Assembly: GCF_002117935.1 (NCBI RefSeq)
Contig: NZ_BDJE01000062.1
Location: forward strand, 1 to 62,299
Length of the DNA: 62,299 bases
DNA from: Nocardioides sp. PD653-B2
GTDB taxonomy: Bacteria > Actinomycetota > Actinomycetes > Propionibacteriales > Nocardioidaceae
Reading direction: 5' to 3'
Shown here: positions 1 through 9,013 of the stretch, in pieces
Layout: each line of letters starts with the position of its first letter
Numbering within the stretch: position 1 is the stretch's first letter
Position numbers and translations under genes: made by a program
The notes under the pieces: generated by a model
Told to the model about the DNA's origin: nothing
Database searches by the model: none
What the model saw: the letters and a program-made list of their open reading frames with translations, nothing else

Positions 1-5
1 GCCGA

Positions 6-19
6 CCGGTGAAACCCGC
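6..19. repeat. Copy of dispersed 14-mer CCGGTGAAACCCGC
   Basis: The 14-mer CCGGTGAAACCCGC at the window edge recurs exactly at 53751-53764 and inverted at 53671-53684. It lies just beyond the stop of the peroxiredoxin gene, as the other copies lie at the end of pepN. I infer a dispersed intergenic element of this genome, possibly half of a hairpin cut by the window edge. Confidence 0.5.
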
Positions 20-34
20 ACTGGCGAGCAGCGC

Positions 35-517
35 TCAGGCCAGGTTCAGCTCGAGGTCCTTGCGCAGCTTGGCGACATGGCCGGTGGCCTTGACGTTGTA
101 CTGCGCGAGGAAGACCTTGCCGTCCTCGTCGACGACGACCGTGGAGCGGATGACGCCCTGGACGGTCTTGCCGTAGAGCTTCTTCTCACCGAACGCGCCG
201 TACTGGGTGAGCACGGACTTGTCCGGGTCGGAGAGCAGGGTGATCGTGAGGCCCTCCTTCTCGCGGAACTTCGCCAACCTCGAAGGCGAGTCGGGCGAGA
301 TGCCGACGACCTCGTAGCCCGCGGCCTGCAGGGAGTCGAGGGAGTCGGTGAAGTCGCAGGCCTGCTTGGTGCAGCCCGGGGTCATCGCCGACGGGTAGAA
401 GTAGACGATCACCTTGCGCCCGAGGAAGTCGCCGAGCGCGACGTCCGTGCCGGTGTCGTCGGGGAGCGTGAACTCCGGTGCGGTGTCGCCGGGGGAGAGG
501 CGCGGGGTCTCGCTCAC
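35..517 (-). CDS. bcp: Thioredoxin-dependent thiol peroxidase (Bcp/PrxQ type)
   Basis: This 160-residue atypical 2-Cys peroxiredoxin should reduce hydrogen peroxide and organic hydroperoxides in the cytosol, using thioredoxin as reductant. The peroxidatic cysteine is Cys49 in TPGCT and the resolving cysteine is Cys54, the C-x4-C spacing of the BCP/PrxQ class. The AhpC/TSA fold runs through the whole protein and the length is normal for the family. It is transcribed divergently from the metal importer starting at 636 and shares a 118-base upstream region with it. Nothing looks truncated. Confidence 0.95.
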   Translation of the reverse strand: MSETPRLSPGDTAPEFTLPDDTGTDVALGDFLGRKVIVYFYPSAMTPGCTKQACDFTDSLDSLQAAGYEVVGISPDSPSRLAKFREKEGLTITLLSDPDKSVLTQYGAFGEKKLYGKTVQGVIRSTVVVDEDGKVFLAQYNVKATGHVAKLRKDLELNLA

Positions 518-635
518 GGGAATGGCTCCAATCCGGGAAGGCGCTTGTCGCGAATGATGTGCAATAACCTAGGGTAGGCGCGAAGCCCGATCCATCGGGC
601 CGGGCCCAACCTACCGACCGCCGCGAGGAGTCACG
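518..635. promoter_or_regulatory. Divergent bcp/cbiM control region with weak Fur-family-like site
   Basis: This gap must hold both promoters. At 545-564 is TTGTCGCGAATGATGTGCAA, with TTG and CAA at its ends. It loosely resembles Nur-type (Fur-family, nickel) boxes of actinobacteria, but symmetry is poor. Downstream, the cbiM leader can fold: GGTAGG (573-578) pairs with CCTACC (610-615), and GCCCGAT (585-591) with ATCGGGC (594-600). It does not match a cobalamin riboswitch. GAGGAG at 626-631 is the probable cbiM ribosome-binding site. Assignment is tentative. Confidence 0.3.
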
Positions 636-1331
636 ATGCACGTCCCCGACGGGTTCCTGGACGCACCGACGTCCGTCGCCACGGGCGCGGCCGCCGTGGC
701 GTGCGTCGGGGTCGCCCTCGTAGGCGCTCGCCGGGAGCTCGACGACAAGACCGCCCCGATGGCCGGCCTCGTCGCGGCGTTCGTCTTCGCCACGCAGATG
801 ATCAACTTCCCGGTCGCGTCCGGCACCAGCGGCCACCTGCTCGGGGGAGCGCTGGCGGCCATCCTGGTCGGCCCGTTCACCGCCGTGCTCTGCATGAGCG
901 TGGTCTTCCTCGTGCAGTCCCTGCTCTTCGCCGACGGCGGCATCACCGCGCTCGGCACCAACATCATGCTGATGGGCGTCACGACCGTCGTGGTCGGCTG
1001 GCTGGTCTTCCGCGGCCTCCAGGTGGTGCTCCCGAAGCGGCTCACGCTGGTGCCGTTCTGCGCCGGAGCGGCCGCCCTCCTGTCGGTCCCCGTCGCCGCG
1101 ACGCTCTTCGTGGTGCTCTACGAGATCGGTGGCACCGCCGACATCCCGCTCGACCACCTCGCCACCGCGATGATCGGCGTGCACGTGCTGATCGGCATCG
1201 GCGAGGCCGTCATCACCTTCCTCGCCGTGGCGAGCATCATCGCCGTCCGCCCCGACCTCGTGTACGGCGCGCGCCGCGTCCTGGCCCGCCGCGAGCTCGA
1301 GGTGCGCACGTCGACGGGCGCGGCAGCGTGA
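636..1331 (+). CDS. cbiM: ECF-type nickel/cobalt transporter, substrate-binding membrane subunit CbiM/NikM
   Basis: This 231-residue integral membrane protein is the substrate-binding S component of an energy-coupling-factor importer for Ni2+ or Co2+. The start MHVPDGFLD is diagnostic: the N-terminal Met-His of this family helps chelate the metal, so the ATG at 636 is secure. Around six hydrophobic segments follow, with the conserved QMINFPV and SGHLLGG motifs. It is the first gene of a four-gene operon and overlaps the PDGLE gene by 4 bases (GTGA). Nickel versus cobalt cannot be decided from sequence. No cobalamin genes are nearby. Confidence 0.93.
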   Translation: MHVPDGFLDAPTSVATGAAAVACVGVALVGARRELDDKTAPMAGLVAAFVFATQMINFPVASGTSGHLLGGALAAILVGPFTAVLCMSVVFLVQSLLFADGGITALGTNIMLMGVTTVVVGWLVFRGLQVVLPKRLTLVPFCAGAAALLSVPVAATLFVVLYEIGGTADIPLDHLATAMIGVHVLIGIGEAVITFLAVASIIAVRPDLVYGARRVLARRELEVRTSTGAAA

Positions 1332-1636
1332 GGGCGGTGTCGACGAAGTGGGTCGCGCTCGGGATCCTCGTCGTCGCCCTGCTCCTGGCCGGGGTCGTGA
1401 GCTACTACGCCTCCTCCGCGCCCGACGGACTCAACCGGGTCGCGCAGGACACCGGCATCTCCCGCACCGAGAAGCAGCACGCGGCGGCCGACGGCCCGCT
1501 GGCGGGCTACTCCGCCAAGGACGTCGACAACCAGCGGCTCTCGGGCGGGCTGGCCGGCGTGGCCGGGGTCGTCGTGGTCCTCGTGCTGGCCGGCGGGCTC
1601 GCGCTCGTCGTACGACGCCGCAAGCCGGTCTCCTGA
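1328..1636 (+). CDS. PDGLE-domain accessory subunit of the metal ECF transporter (CbiN/NikN-like)
   Basis: A 102-residue membrane protein with an N-terminal helix (about 8-28), a periplasmic loop opening with APDGLNRVAQD (the PDGLE domain signature, here PDGLN) and a C-terminal helix (about 72-95) ending in basic residues. In NikMNQO/CbiMNQO systems this small two-helix subunit associates with CbiM/NikM and is needed for uptake. The GTG start at 1328 overlaps the cbiM stop, and the stop at 1636 is one base before the cbiQ GTG, so the genes are translationally coupled. Confidence 0.85.
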   Translation: MRAVSTKWVALGILVVALLLAGVVSYYASSAPDGLNRVAQDTGISRTEKQHAAADGPLAGYSAKDVDNQRLSGGLAGVAGVVVVLVLAGGLALVVRRRKPVS

Positions 1637-1637
1637 C

Positions 1638-2302
1638 GTGGGCGCCGGGCACGGCCACAAGCTGCACTTCCACGGGCACTCGCCCGTGCACCGCGCTCCG
1701 GCGCACCTGAAGATCCTGACGCTGCTCGCGTTCATGCTCGTGGTGGTCGCCACCCCGCGGGAGTGGTACCCGGTCTTCGGGCTCTATCTGCTGGTGGTCG
1801 TGGCCGTCATCGCCCTCTCGCGGGTGCCCGTGACCTACATCCTGAAGCGCTGCGTCGTCGAGGTGCCGTTCCTCTTCTTCGCGCTGCTGCTGCCCTTCGT
1901 CGCGACCGGGCCGACCACCGAGGTGCTCGGGGTGACGGTGAGCCAGCACGGGCTGCTCGCCGCCTGGGCGCTGCTGGTCAAGGGCACACTCGGCGTCCTC
2001 GCGAGCCTGACCCTCGCCGCGACCACGGAGCCGCAGGAGCTCCTGCGCGGGCTGGAGCGGCTGCACCTGCCGAACCAGCTGGTGCAGATCATGGCGTTCA
2101 TGGTGCGCTACCTCGACGTCGTCACCGGCGAGATGCAGCGGATGAAGGTGGCGCGCGATTCCCGTGGCTTCTCGGCGCGCAACCCGCGGCACTGGCCGGT
2201 GCTGGCCCGCTCGCTCGGCGCGCTGTTCATCCGCAGCTACGAGCGCGGCGAGCGGGTGCACCTCGCGATGCTGTCGCGCGGCTACACGGGCCGGATGCCC
2301 CG

Positions 2303-2306
<4 letters not shown>
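1638..2306 (+). CDS. cbiQ: ECF transporter transmembrane component CbiQ
   Basis: This 222-residue T component couples the ATPase to the substrate-binding subunit. It has several hydrophobic helices (roughly 28-62, 72-90, 105-125) and, in the C-terminal half, the helical coupling region with ARDSRGF and LSRGYTG, the Ala-Arg-Gly-type motifs that contact the ATPase. The N-terminus is unusual for its histidines (GHGHKLHFHGHSPVH, residues 4-18), which could bind metal near the cytosolic face; that is inference. The GTG start follows the previous stop by one base, and the stop overlaps cbiO by 4 bases. Confidence 0.9.
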
Positions 2307-3055
<749 letters not shown>

Positions 3056-3114
3056 CTGGGTACCGCACCGGTTGATAGCCTCCAACCCGACCCCATCGAA
3101 CGCCAGGAGAACCC

Positions 3115-3372
3115 GTGAGCCAGGACAACAAGCAGCTGTCCTCCCTCGAACGCGAGATCGAGGAGACCAGGGAACGCCTGGCGGGCACGATCGACCAGCT
3201 CGCCCACCGGGTCAGCCCCAAGACCATCGCGGGACGCCAGGTGACCACCATCAAGGGCCACTTCGTCGACCTCGAGACGGGCCAGCCGCGCACCGACAAC
3301 ATCCTCAAGGCCGTCGGCGGCGTGGTCGGTGTGATCGCGTTCTTCGTCGTCGTCCGCAAGGTCGTTCGTTAA
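3115..3372 (+). CDS. DUF3618 domain protein
   Basis: A small 85-residue protein of the actinobacterial DUF3618 family: an acidic helix with LEREIEETRERLAGTIDQLAHRV (about residues 9-32) matches the family pattern, and a C-terminal hydrophobic helix (about 62-82) ends in basic residues, suggesting a tail-anchored membrane protein. Function is unknown. The GTG start at 3115 is preceded by AGGAGA. It sits directly upstream of a GroES-like gene, only four bases apart, so the two are probably co-transcribed. Confidence 0.8.
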   Translation: MSQDNKQLSSLEREIEETRERLAGTIDQLAHRVSPKTIAGRQVTTIKGHFVDLETGQPRTDNILKAVGGVVGVIAFFVVVRKVVR

Positions 3373-3376
3373 GGAC

Positions 3377-3700
3377 ATGTCCGACAAGACCCCCATCAAG
3401 ATGCTCCACGACCGGGTGCTCGTGGAGGTCGACCGGGAGCAGGGCGAGCGCCGGTCGTCGGGCGGCATCGTCATCCCCGCGACCGCGGCGATGGGCGCCC
3501 GCCGGCTGACCTGGTCGAAGGTCGTCGCGGTCGGTCCGCACGCCCGTGCCGTCGAGCTCGGCGACAAGGTGCTCTTCGACGCCGAGGACAAGGCCGAGGT
3601 CGAGGTCAACGGCGAGCTCTACGTCGTGATGCGCGAGCGCGACGTGCACGCCGTCGCCGCCGAGCGGGTCGCCGACGAGTCGACCGGTCTCTATCTCTAG
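3377..3700 (+). CDS. GroES/Cpn10-fold protein (orphan co-chaperonin-like)
   Basis: A 107-residue protein with the Cpn10 fold: it starts with the family pattern KMLHDRVLVEVD and contains SSGGIVIP, matching the SGGIV(L/I)P element before the mobile loop, and VGDKVLF-type residues (here LGDKVLFD). The stretch replacing the mobile loop (AAMGARRLTWSKV) does not look like that of GroES, and no groEL is nearby, so a classical GroEL partner role is uncertain. It follows the DUF3618 gene by four bases and is probably in the same transcript. Confidence 0.8.
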   Translation: MSDKTPIKMLHDRVLVEVDREQGERRSSGGIVIPATAAMGARRLTWSKVVAVGPHARAVELGDKVLFDAEDKAEVEVNGELYVVMRERDVHAVAAERVADESTGLYL

Positions 3701-3737
3701 CACGTAACCTCCGGGCGTCGCCGCCGGTTGAGTCGAC

Positions 3738-6149
3738 ATGCTCCGACGCCTGCTCGCCCTGACCGCCAGCGCCGCCCTGCTCCCGCTCACCGCGGTCGCC
3801 CTCCCCGGCGGGGGTGCCGACGCGGCCCCCTCGACACCGAAGCCGCGCTACCAGGCCACGGTCGAGATCACGAAGCACGGCATCCCGCACATCACCGCCC
3901 ACGACTTCGGCTCGCTCGGCTTCGGCAGCGGGTTCGCCGCGGCGCAGGACTCGATCTGCACCCTCGCCGACACCGTGGTCACCGCCCGGGGCGAGCGGTC
4001 GCGCTGGTTCGGGCCGACCGGTCGCTACAACGACCAGGTCACCCTGGACGCGTCCAACCTCCAGGTCGACGCGTTCGTCACCGACCTCCACAACCGCCGG
4101 GTCGTCGAGAAGCTGCTCGCCGACCCGCTGGCCGGGCCCGGTCAGCAGGCCCGCGCCCTGGTGAAGGGCTACGTCGCCGGCGCCAACCGCTACCTGCGCA
4201 AGACCGGGCGCAACGGCGTGACCGACCCCGCCTGCCACGGCGCGCGCTACCTCCGGCCCGACGTGAAGCCCATCGACCTCTGGTACGGCGTCTACCTCGC
4301 CAACCTGCTCGCGTCGAGCGGCGTCTTCGTCAAGGAGATCGTCGACGCCGAGCCGCCCTCGGCCGACGACCCGGGCCTGCCCGAGGTCCCGGTGAAGGCC
4401 GCCCAGGTCGACCGCGAGAAGCTGCTCGTGGGGCTCGGCCGCGACCCCGAGTCGCCCTTCGGCTCCAACGCCACCGCGGTCGGCGGCGACGCCACGACGA
4501 CCGGCAAGGGCATGCTGCTCGGCAACCCGCACTTCCCGTGGCGCGGGCGCTACCACTTCACTCAGCAGCACCTCACGATCCCCGGCAGGTACGACGTCGC
4601 CGGCGCCTCGCTGATCGGGTCGCCCGCCATCAACATCGGCTGGAACAAGGACGTCGCGTGGAGCCACACCGTGTCCACGGCCTACCGCTTCACGCCGTAC
4701 GAGTACAAGACGCCCGGCCCCGGCACGACGTACCTCACCGACGCTGGCCCGCAGGAGCTCGAGCACCGCACCGTGAAGGTGCGGGTCCGCAAGAAGGACG
4801 GCTCACTCGGCACCGCCACCGAGGACCTCTACCGCACGCCTCAGGGCTACGTGATCGACGCGCCCGCGCTGCTGATGCCGTGGGGGCGGGCCAGCCTGTG
4901 GGCGATCCGCGACGCCAACGGCGAGCAGCTGCGCACGATCGACACCTTCCTCGACATGGGCAAGGCGACCGGCGTGCGTGACCTGCTGCGCAGGCAGGAC
5001 GCCGGCGGCGGGATGCCGTGGGTGAACACCACGGCGGCCGACCGCGACGGCAACGTCCTCTACGCCGACCACTCGGTGGTGCCGAACGTGCCCGACGACC
5101 TCGCCGAGGCGTGCATGACGCCGACCGGCCGGGTCCTCGACGAGGTGGCCGGGCTGCCGGGGCTCGACGGCACGTTCGCCGACTCGAGCTGCGCGTGGCG
5201 GACCGACGACGACGCGGAGCGGCCGGGCATCTTCGGGCCGGGCAACCTGCCCTCGGAGGTCCGTCGCGACTGGGTGATGAACGCCAACGACTCCTACTGG
5301 CTGCCCAACCCCGCCCAGCCGATCGAGGGCTACGCGGGCATCATCGGCTGCGAGCAGTGCGTGCGCACGATGCGGACCCGGATGGTCTCCCACTACGTGA
5401 TCGACCGGCTCGCGACGGGCAGGAAGGAGTCGCCGAAGAGCCTGCGCGGCCACGAGCACGCCAACCGGGTGATGGCGGCCGAGGTGATGCGGGAGAACGG
5501 CGACCTCGACACCCTCTGCGACGCGACCGGTGAGACCGAGGCCTGCCAGGTGCTGCACGACTGGGACGGCAGGTCGAACACCGACTCGGTCGGCGTCCAC
5601 ATCTTCGAGGAGTTCATCCAGCGGCTCCCGTCGGCTCCGGTCGGCGAGGCCGACCCGGTGTGGCGGACGCAGTTCGACGCCGACGACCCGCTGAACACGC
5701 CGCGTGACCTCGACGTCGCCAACCCGCAGGTGGTCCAGGCGATGAGCGACGCGATCGCGTCGCTGCGCGACCGCGGCATCCCCTTCGACGCCACCTGGGG
5801 CTCGCTCCAGGTCGCCGGCGACCGGGGCGCCCCGCCGATCCCGCTGGGCGGCGGCACCGGCGACGCGGCCGGCAACGCCAACGCCCTGGCCTCGCGCTGG
5901 GTGAAGGACAACAAGGACCACTACCGGCCGATCACCTACGGCTCGTCGCACATCCAGGCGATCTCGTTCCTGCCGGGCGGGCGGGTCGACGCCCGCACGA
6001 TCCTCACCTACGGGCAGTCCGAGAACCCGCGCTCGCCGTACTCGACCGACCAGACCCGGATGTTCTCGCAGAAGCGGTGGGTGCACTTCGCGTGGACCGA
6101 CGCCCAGATCCGCAAGGACCTGGTGCGGAGGTTCGTCCTCCGCGGCTGA
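3738..6149 (+). CDS. Secreted penicillin-acylase-family Ntn hydrolase
   Basis: This 803-residue precursor belongs to the N-terminal-nucleophile amidase family (penicillin G, cephalosporin and acyl-homoserine-lactone acylases). Residues 1-29 look like a Sec signal peptide (MLRRLL, hydrophobic core, cleavage near GGADA-A). An alpha chain with KHGIPHITA follows, then the autocleavage site before Ser243 in FGSNATAVGG, which becomes the beta-chain nucleophile. The downstream motif GNPHFPWRGRYHF is typical. Length suits an extracellular acylase. Substrate cannot be predicted; quorum-signal or antibiotic amides are family possibilities. A second family member without signal peptide lies at 22597. 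Confidence 0.9.
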   Translation: MLRRLLALTASAALLPLTAVALPGGGADAAPSTPKPRYQATVEITKHGIPHITAHDFGSLGFGSGFAAAQDSICTLADTVVTARGERSRWFGPTGRYNDQVTLDASNLQVDAFVTDLHNRRVVEKLLADPLAGPGQQARALVKGYVAGANRYLRKTGRNGVTDPACHGARYLRPDVKPIDLWYGVYLANLLASSGVFVKEIVDAEPPSADDPGLPEVPVKAAQVDREKLLVGLGRDPESPFGSNATAVGGDATTTGKGMLLGNPHFPWRGRYHFTQQHLTIPGRYDVAGASLIGSPAINIGWNKDVAWSHTVSTAYRFTPYEYKTPGPGTTYLTDAGPQELEHRTVKVRVRKKDGSLGTATEDLYRTPQGYVIDAPALLMPWGRASLWAIRDANGEQLRTIDTFLDMGKATGVRDLLRRQDAGGGMPWVNTTAADRDGNVLYADHSVVPNVPDDLAEACMTPTGRVLDEVAGLPGLDGTFADSSCAWRTDDDAERPGIFGPGNLPSEVRRDWVMNANDSYWLPNPAQPIEGYAGIIGCEQCVRTMRTRMVSHYVIDRLATGRKESPKSLRGHEHANRVMAAEVMRENGDLDTLCDATGETEACQVLHDWDGRSNTDSVGVHIFEEFIQRLPSAPVGEADPVWRTQFDADDPLNTPRDLDVANPQVVQAMSDAIASLRDRGIPFDATWGSLQVAGDRGAPPIPLGGGTGDAAGNANALASRWVKDNKDHYRPITYGSSHIQAISFLPGGRVDARTILTYGQSENPRSPYSTDQTRMFSQKRWVHFAWTDAQIRKDLVRRFVLRG

Positions 6150-6187
6150 CGAGTCCGGGTGCGCCGGCCGCGGAGGACGAGCTCCGG

Positions 6188-7489
6188 CTAGCGGACCCGG
6201 ACGGTGAGCACCCCGGTGGTGTCGCCGGTGGTGCTGATCGTCTGCGAGACCGTCAGGCGGAACTTGTAGGTGCCCCGGGCGGTGAGCCGCGGGTAGGTCA
6301 CCCGGGCCACCCCGCGGTCGTTGGTGGCCACGGTCTTGGCGACCTGCCAGGTGCCCCCGGTGAACTGCTCGAGGGTCAGTGCCTCGGAGCCGGCCTGCTC
6401 GACCTCGACGGTGTCGGCGGCGACGGTGGCGCCGCGGCCGAGGGTGGTGAAGCCCGAGCGGAAGCCCGACACGTCGGTGACGGCCGGCTCGACGACCTCG
6501 TCGTCCGACGAGGTGGTCGACGAGCAGGAGACGCTGCCCTGCCAGTGGTAGTTGGTGCCACCGACCTGGACCCAGACCACGTCGTACGACGTCAGGTCGG
6601 CCGGCCAGCCCGGGTGGCCGGCGTAGGTGAAGACCGTGCGACCGGACCAGGTGCCTTCGTTGTGGTGGAAGTTGAGGGTGACCGGGCCGCTGTCGGTCTG
6701 GACCCGGATGTTGACGTCGTTGGCCTGACCGTCGGGGATGTTCGACGGGTAGTCGACCGTGAGCGCGTCGCAGGCCGGGTCGGCGTACTCCCAGTTCCAG
6801 TCCCACGGGACGACCGCGTCGGTCGGGTGAGCCGGGTCGGTCGTGACCGGCGGGACGGTGGTGCCGGGGTCCGTGGTGCCGGGGTCGGTGGTGCCCGGGT
6901 CGGTGGTGCCGGGGTCGGTGGTGCCGGGGTCGGTGGTGCCGGGGTCGGTGGTGCCGGGGTCGGTGGTGCCGGGGTCGGTGGTGCCGGGGTCGGTGGTGCC
7001 CGGGTCGGTGGTGCCCGGGTCCGTCGTCTCGCACGGACCGACCCAGAAGGTCTTCGACTTGGAGTCGTTGCCCTGGGAACCGGTCGTGCTCGTCGTGACG
7101 CCGACGTGGTAGCCCTGGTTCTTCTGCGGCTCACCCTGGAAGCTGAGGGTGTAGATCTCGCGGCCGTCCAGGTCGGTCCCGCCCTTGGCCGCGTCGTCCT
7201 CCAGCGTCACCGTGGTCGCGCCGGAGACGACCGTCGGCGCGGCGTCCTTCGTCGGGGCGACGGCCTCGAACGAGACGGTGGAGACCGCCTTCGCGTCGAA
7301 GCCGTACCACTCGAGCGCGAAGGTGCAGGCGACGTGCGGGTCGTTGCTCTCGGTGCCGACGTCGTTGACCTCGGCGACCTTGATGGTCCCGTCGTTGCCA
7401 CGGGCTGCCGACGCCGGTCCGGCGACGGCGAGGACCGGGACGACGACGGCGGCCGCCAGGACGGCGGCGGAGACGAGTCGGGCTCGCAC
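6188..7489 (-). CDS. Secreted protein with 11 tandem DPGTT repeats, function unknown
   Basis: A 433-residue exported protein. Residues 1-28 form a signal peptide ending ASA. An N-terminal globular domain with paired cysteines (CTFALEWYGF; WVGPCETT) is joined by eleven exact DPGTT pentapeptides (about residues 156-210) to a second Cys-bearing domain (PACDAL; GSVSCSS). The C-terminus ends in a beta-rich module (GRGATVAADTVEVE to VLTVRVR), with no LPXTG anchor. The repeat is probably a flexible, possibly glycosylated, Thr/Pro linker. I recognise no catalytic motif. It converges with the acylase gene 38 bases away. Confidence 0.8.
   Translation of the reverse strand: MRARLVSAAVLAAAVVVPVLAVAGPASAARGNDGTIKVAEVNDVGTESNDPHVACTFALEWYGFDAKAVSTVSFEAVAPTKDAAPTVVSGATTVTLEDDAAKGGTDLDGREIYTLSFQGEPQKNQGYHVGVTTSTTGSQGNDSKSKTFWVGPCETTDPGTTDPGTTDPGTTDPGTTDPGTTDPGTTDPGTTDPGTTDPGTTDPGTTDPGTTVPPVTTDPAHPTDAVVPWDWNWEYADPACDALTVDYPSNIPDGQANDVNIRVQTDSGPVTLNFHHNEGTWSGRTVFTYAGHPGWPADLTSYDVVWVQVGGTNYHWQGSVSCSSTTSSDDEVVEPAVTDVSGFRSGFTTLGRGATVAADTVEVEQAGSEALTLEQFTGGTWQVAKTVATNDRGVARVTYPRLTARGTYKFRLTVSQTISTTGDTTGVLTVRVR
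6858..7022 (-). repeat. Eleven tandem 15-bp repeats encoding DPGTT
   Basis: Exactly 165 bases, eleven copies of a 15-bp unit reading GTGGTGCCGGGGTCG on the plus strand. Copies differ only at two third-codon positions. The near-identity suggests recent expansion by slippage, so copy number probably varies between strains. It keeps frame and encodes the inter-domain linker of the secreted protein. Confidence 0.95.
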
Positions 7490-7627
7490 AGGGTTCTCCT
7501 CGGGGGGTGGAGCGGTCTAGGAGAGGAGAGTCGCACGAGAATTCGCGATGTCACCGTGCCGTGGAGCAACCGTGGGTCGCCCGGGGACGAACCTTGCGGT
7601 TGTCTTGAGAAAACGACCTCCGCACGC

Positions 7628-8500
7628 TCAGGGGAGCGCGGCGAAGGGCTCGGTGCCCTTCGTGAGCTGCAGCCCCGTGATGCCGGAGTGGTGCTGCGCG
7701 AACGTCAGCTCCTTGGCCAGGTCGCCGATGTTGTTCGACGCGGGCAGCGGCGCGAGCCCGAGGGTCGAGAGCACCCCGATCGCCGAGCCGTCGGCGGTCA
7801 TGAAGCCGGAGCCGGAGTCACCGGGGATGCCGGGCGAGGCGGTGTAGAGCGGGTGCGACCAGCCGCCGTCGGCCGCGTTGTCACCGAGGCTGGTGCCGGT
7901 GTGGGGTGACAGCTGCTCGGTGCCGCCCCGGATGCTCGAGTTGCCGTAGGTGTAGACCTCGTCGCCGGCGGCGGTGCCGTCGGTGTCGATGCCGGTCGGT
8001 CCGCCCCAGAAGGGGACCGACGGGTTGATCTTCTCGACGTCGTCGGCCGCGACGCGGACCAGGGCCAGGTCGTTGTAGGCGCAGGCGTTGGCGCCGGTCG
8101 TGCCGAGCTTCCCCATGGTCAGCCAGGACGAGTAGGCGAGCCTGCCGGTCGCGAGGCGGGTGCCTCCGTCGACGAGGCTGCCGCCCTCGGTGAAGACGAC
8201 CTTGGTCCCGAGCGGGAGCGACGTCGTCGAGCAGCCGTCGGTGTCGGTGGCCTCGCCCTTGCCCGCGCAGTGGGCGGCGTAGCCGACGTACACGTGCCCG
8301 GTGCGGTCGGTGTAGACGAAGTTCGCGGTGCACTGGGCGCCCTTCGTGTACATCATCGTGCCGGGGTGCACGGTAGCCTTCGCCGCCGAGGCCCAGCGGT
8401 CCACCCGGTGCGGCTTGCCGGCGTCGGCCGGCGCGGCACCGGCGAACGTGAGCGCGGCGACCAGTGCGGCGGACATGGACACGAGCCTGCGGACGGACAT
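7628..8500 (-). CDS. Secreted trypsin-like serine protease (S1 fold)
   Basis: A 290-residue exported protein with signal peptide 1-27 (ending ADA). The catalytic triad of chymotrypsin-fold proteases is visible: His77 in GYAAHCAG, Asp144 in AYNDLALVRV and Ser229 in PGDSGSGF. Cysteines 57/78 and 90/140 could form disulfides. The short pro-region and the GIPGDSGSGF motif resemble actinobacterial extracellular proteases of the S1 clan. It is encoded alone, about 140 bases upstream of the DPGTT-repeat gene on the same strand. Substrate is unknown. Confidence 0.85.
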   Translation of the reverse strand: MSVRRLVSMSAALVAALTFAGAAPADAGKPHRVDRWASAAKATVHPGTMMYTKGAQCTANFVYTDRTGHVYVGYAAHCAGKGEATDTDGCSTTSLPLGTKVVFTEGGSLVDGGTRLATGRLAYSSWLTMGKLGTTGANACAYNDLALVRVAADDVEKINPSVPFWGGPTGIDTDGTAAGDEVYTYGNSSIRGGTEQLSPHTGTSLGDNAADGGWSHPLYTASPGIPGDSGSGFMTADGSAIGVLSTLGLAPLPASNNIGDLAKELTFAQHHSGITGLQLTKGTEPFAALP

Positions 8501-8569
8501 GGCGCTCCCTCATCGGTGATCTCCCACCAGGCGAACGAGCGCGGACGGGCCCGGGTTATGGCGTCCGGG

Positions 8570-8989
8570 TCAGCGGAGCATGCCGTAGGCGTGCGTCGGG
8601 GTGATCCGGACGACCACCCGGCGGTCGTTCACCATCGACGCGCGGTAGTCGTCCCAGTCGTCGTGCTCGCCCGACAGCGAGCGGTAGAGCTCGACCAGCT
8701 CCTCGACGGCCGCGTCGTGCGGGCCGGCCGCGACGTCCGACAAGGTGACGTCGCCCTCGATCACGGCGTACGACCAGAAGTCGGCGCCGTTGACGTGCAC
8801 CGCCGCCCACGGCGTACGGCGGAGGTTGGCGTACTTCGCCCGGTCGGCGGTCGTGGAGACCCGCAGCACGCCGGCGTCGTCGACGGTGTGCAGCACGTTG
8901 GACAGCTGCGGTCGTCCGTCCTTCTTGATGGTGGTGAGTACGCCGTGCCGGTTGGCGCGCGCTGCCGCGACGGCCTCGTCGATGTCCAT
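8570..8989 (-). CDS. PPOX-class flavin/F420-binding oxidoreductase
   Basis: A protein of about 139 residues with the split beta-barrel of the pyridoxamine-phosphate-oxidase superfamily. RHGVLTTIKKDGRPQLSNV is the typical first strand pair, followed by RVSTTADRAKYANLRRTP and VHVNGAD, as in actinobacterial F420-dependent members. I chose the internal ATG at 8989 (MDIDEAV) because family members start there; an in-frame ATG at 9004 adds five residues. It probably binds F420 or FMN in the cytosol. Its substrate is unknown. It lies 9 bases after the FAD/Rieske gene on the same strand. Confidence 0.82.
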   Translation of the reverse strand: MDIDEAVAAARANRHGVLTTIKKDGRPQLSNVLHTVDDAGVLRVSTTADRAKYANLRRTPWAAVHVNGADFWSYAVIEGDVTLSDVAAGPHDAAVEELVELYRSLSGEHDDWDDYRASMVNDRRVVVRITPTHAYGMLR

Positions 8990-9013
8990 GGCCCCAGCAT
9001 GCACCCGGAGGCG

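Noticed and set aside
518..635. Cobalamin riboswitch ahead of cbiM
   Set aside because: The leader is too short and lacks the conserved B12-box; only small stems are visible.
6858..7022. Possible CRISPR-like or regulatory repeat array
   Set aside because: The 15-bp units are contiguous without spacers, keep frame and encode DPGTT within a secreted protein.
4803..7034. 743-residue minus-strand open frame with RHHRP repeats
   Set aside because: It is the shadow of the acylase and DPGTT genes in another frame; its sequence is Arg/His/Pro-rich low complexity with no domain, and the real genes have signal peptides and motifs.
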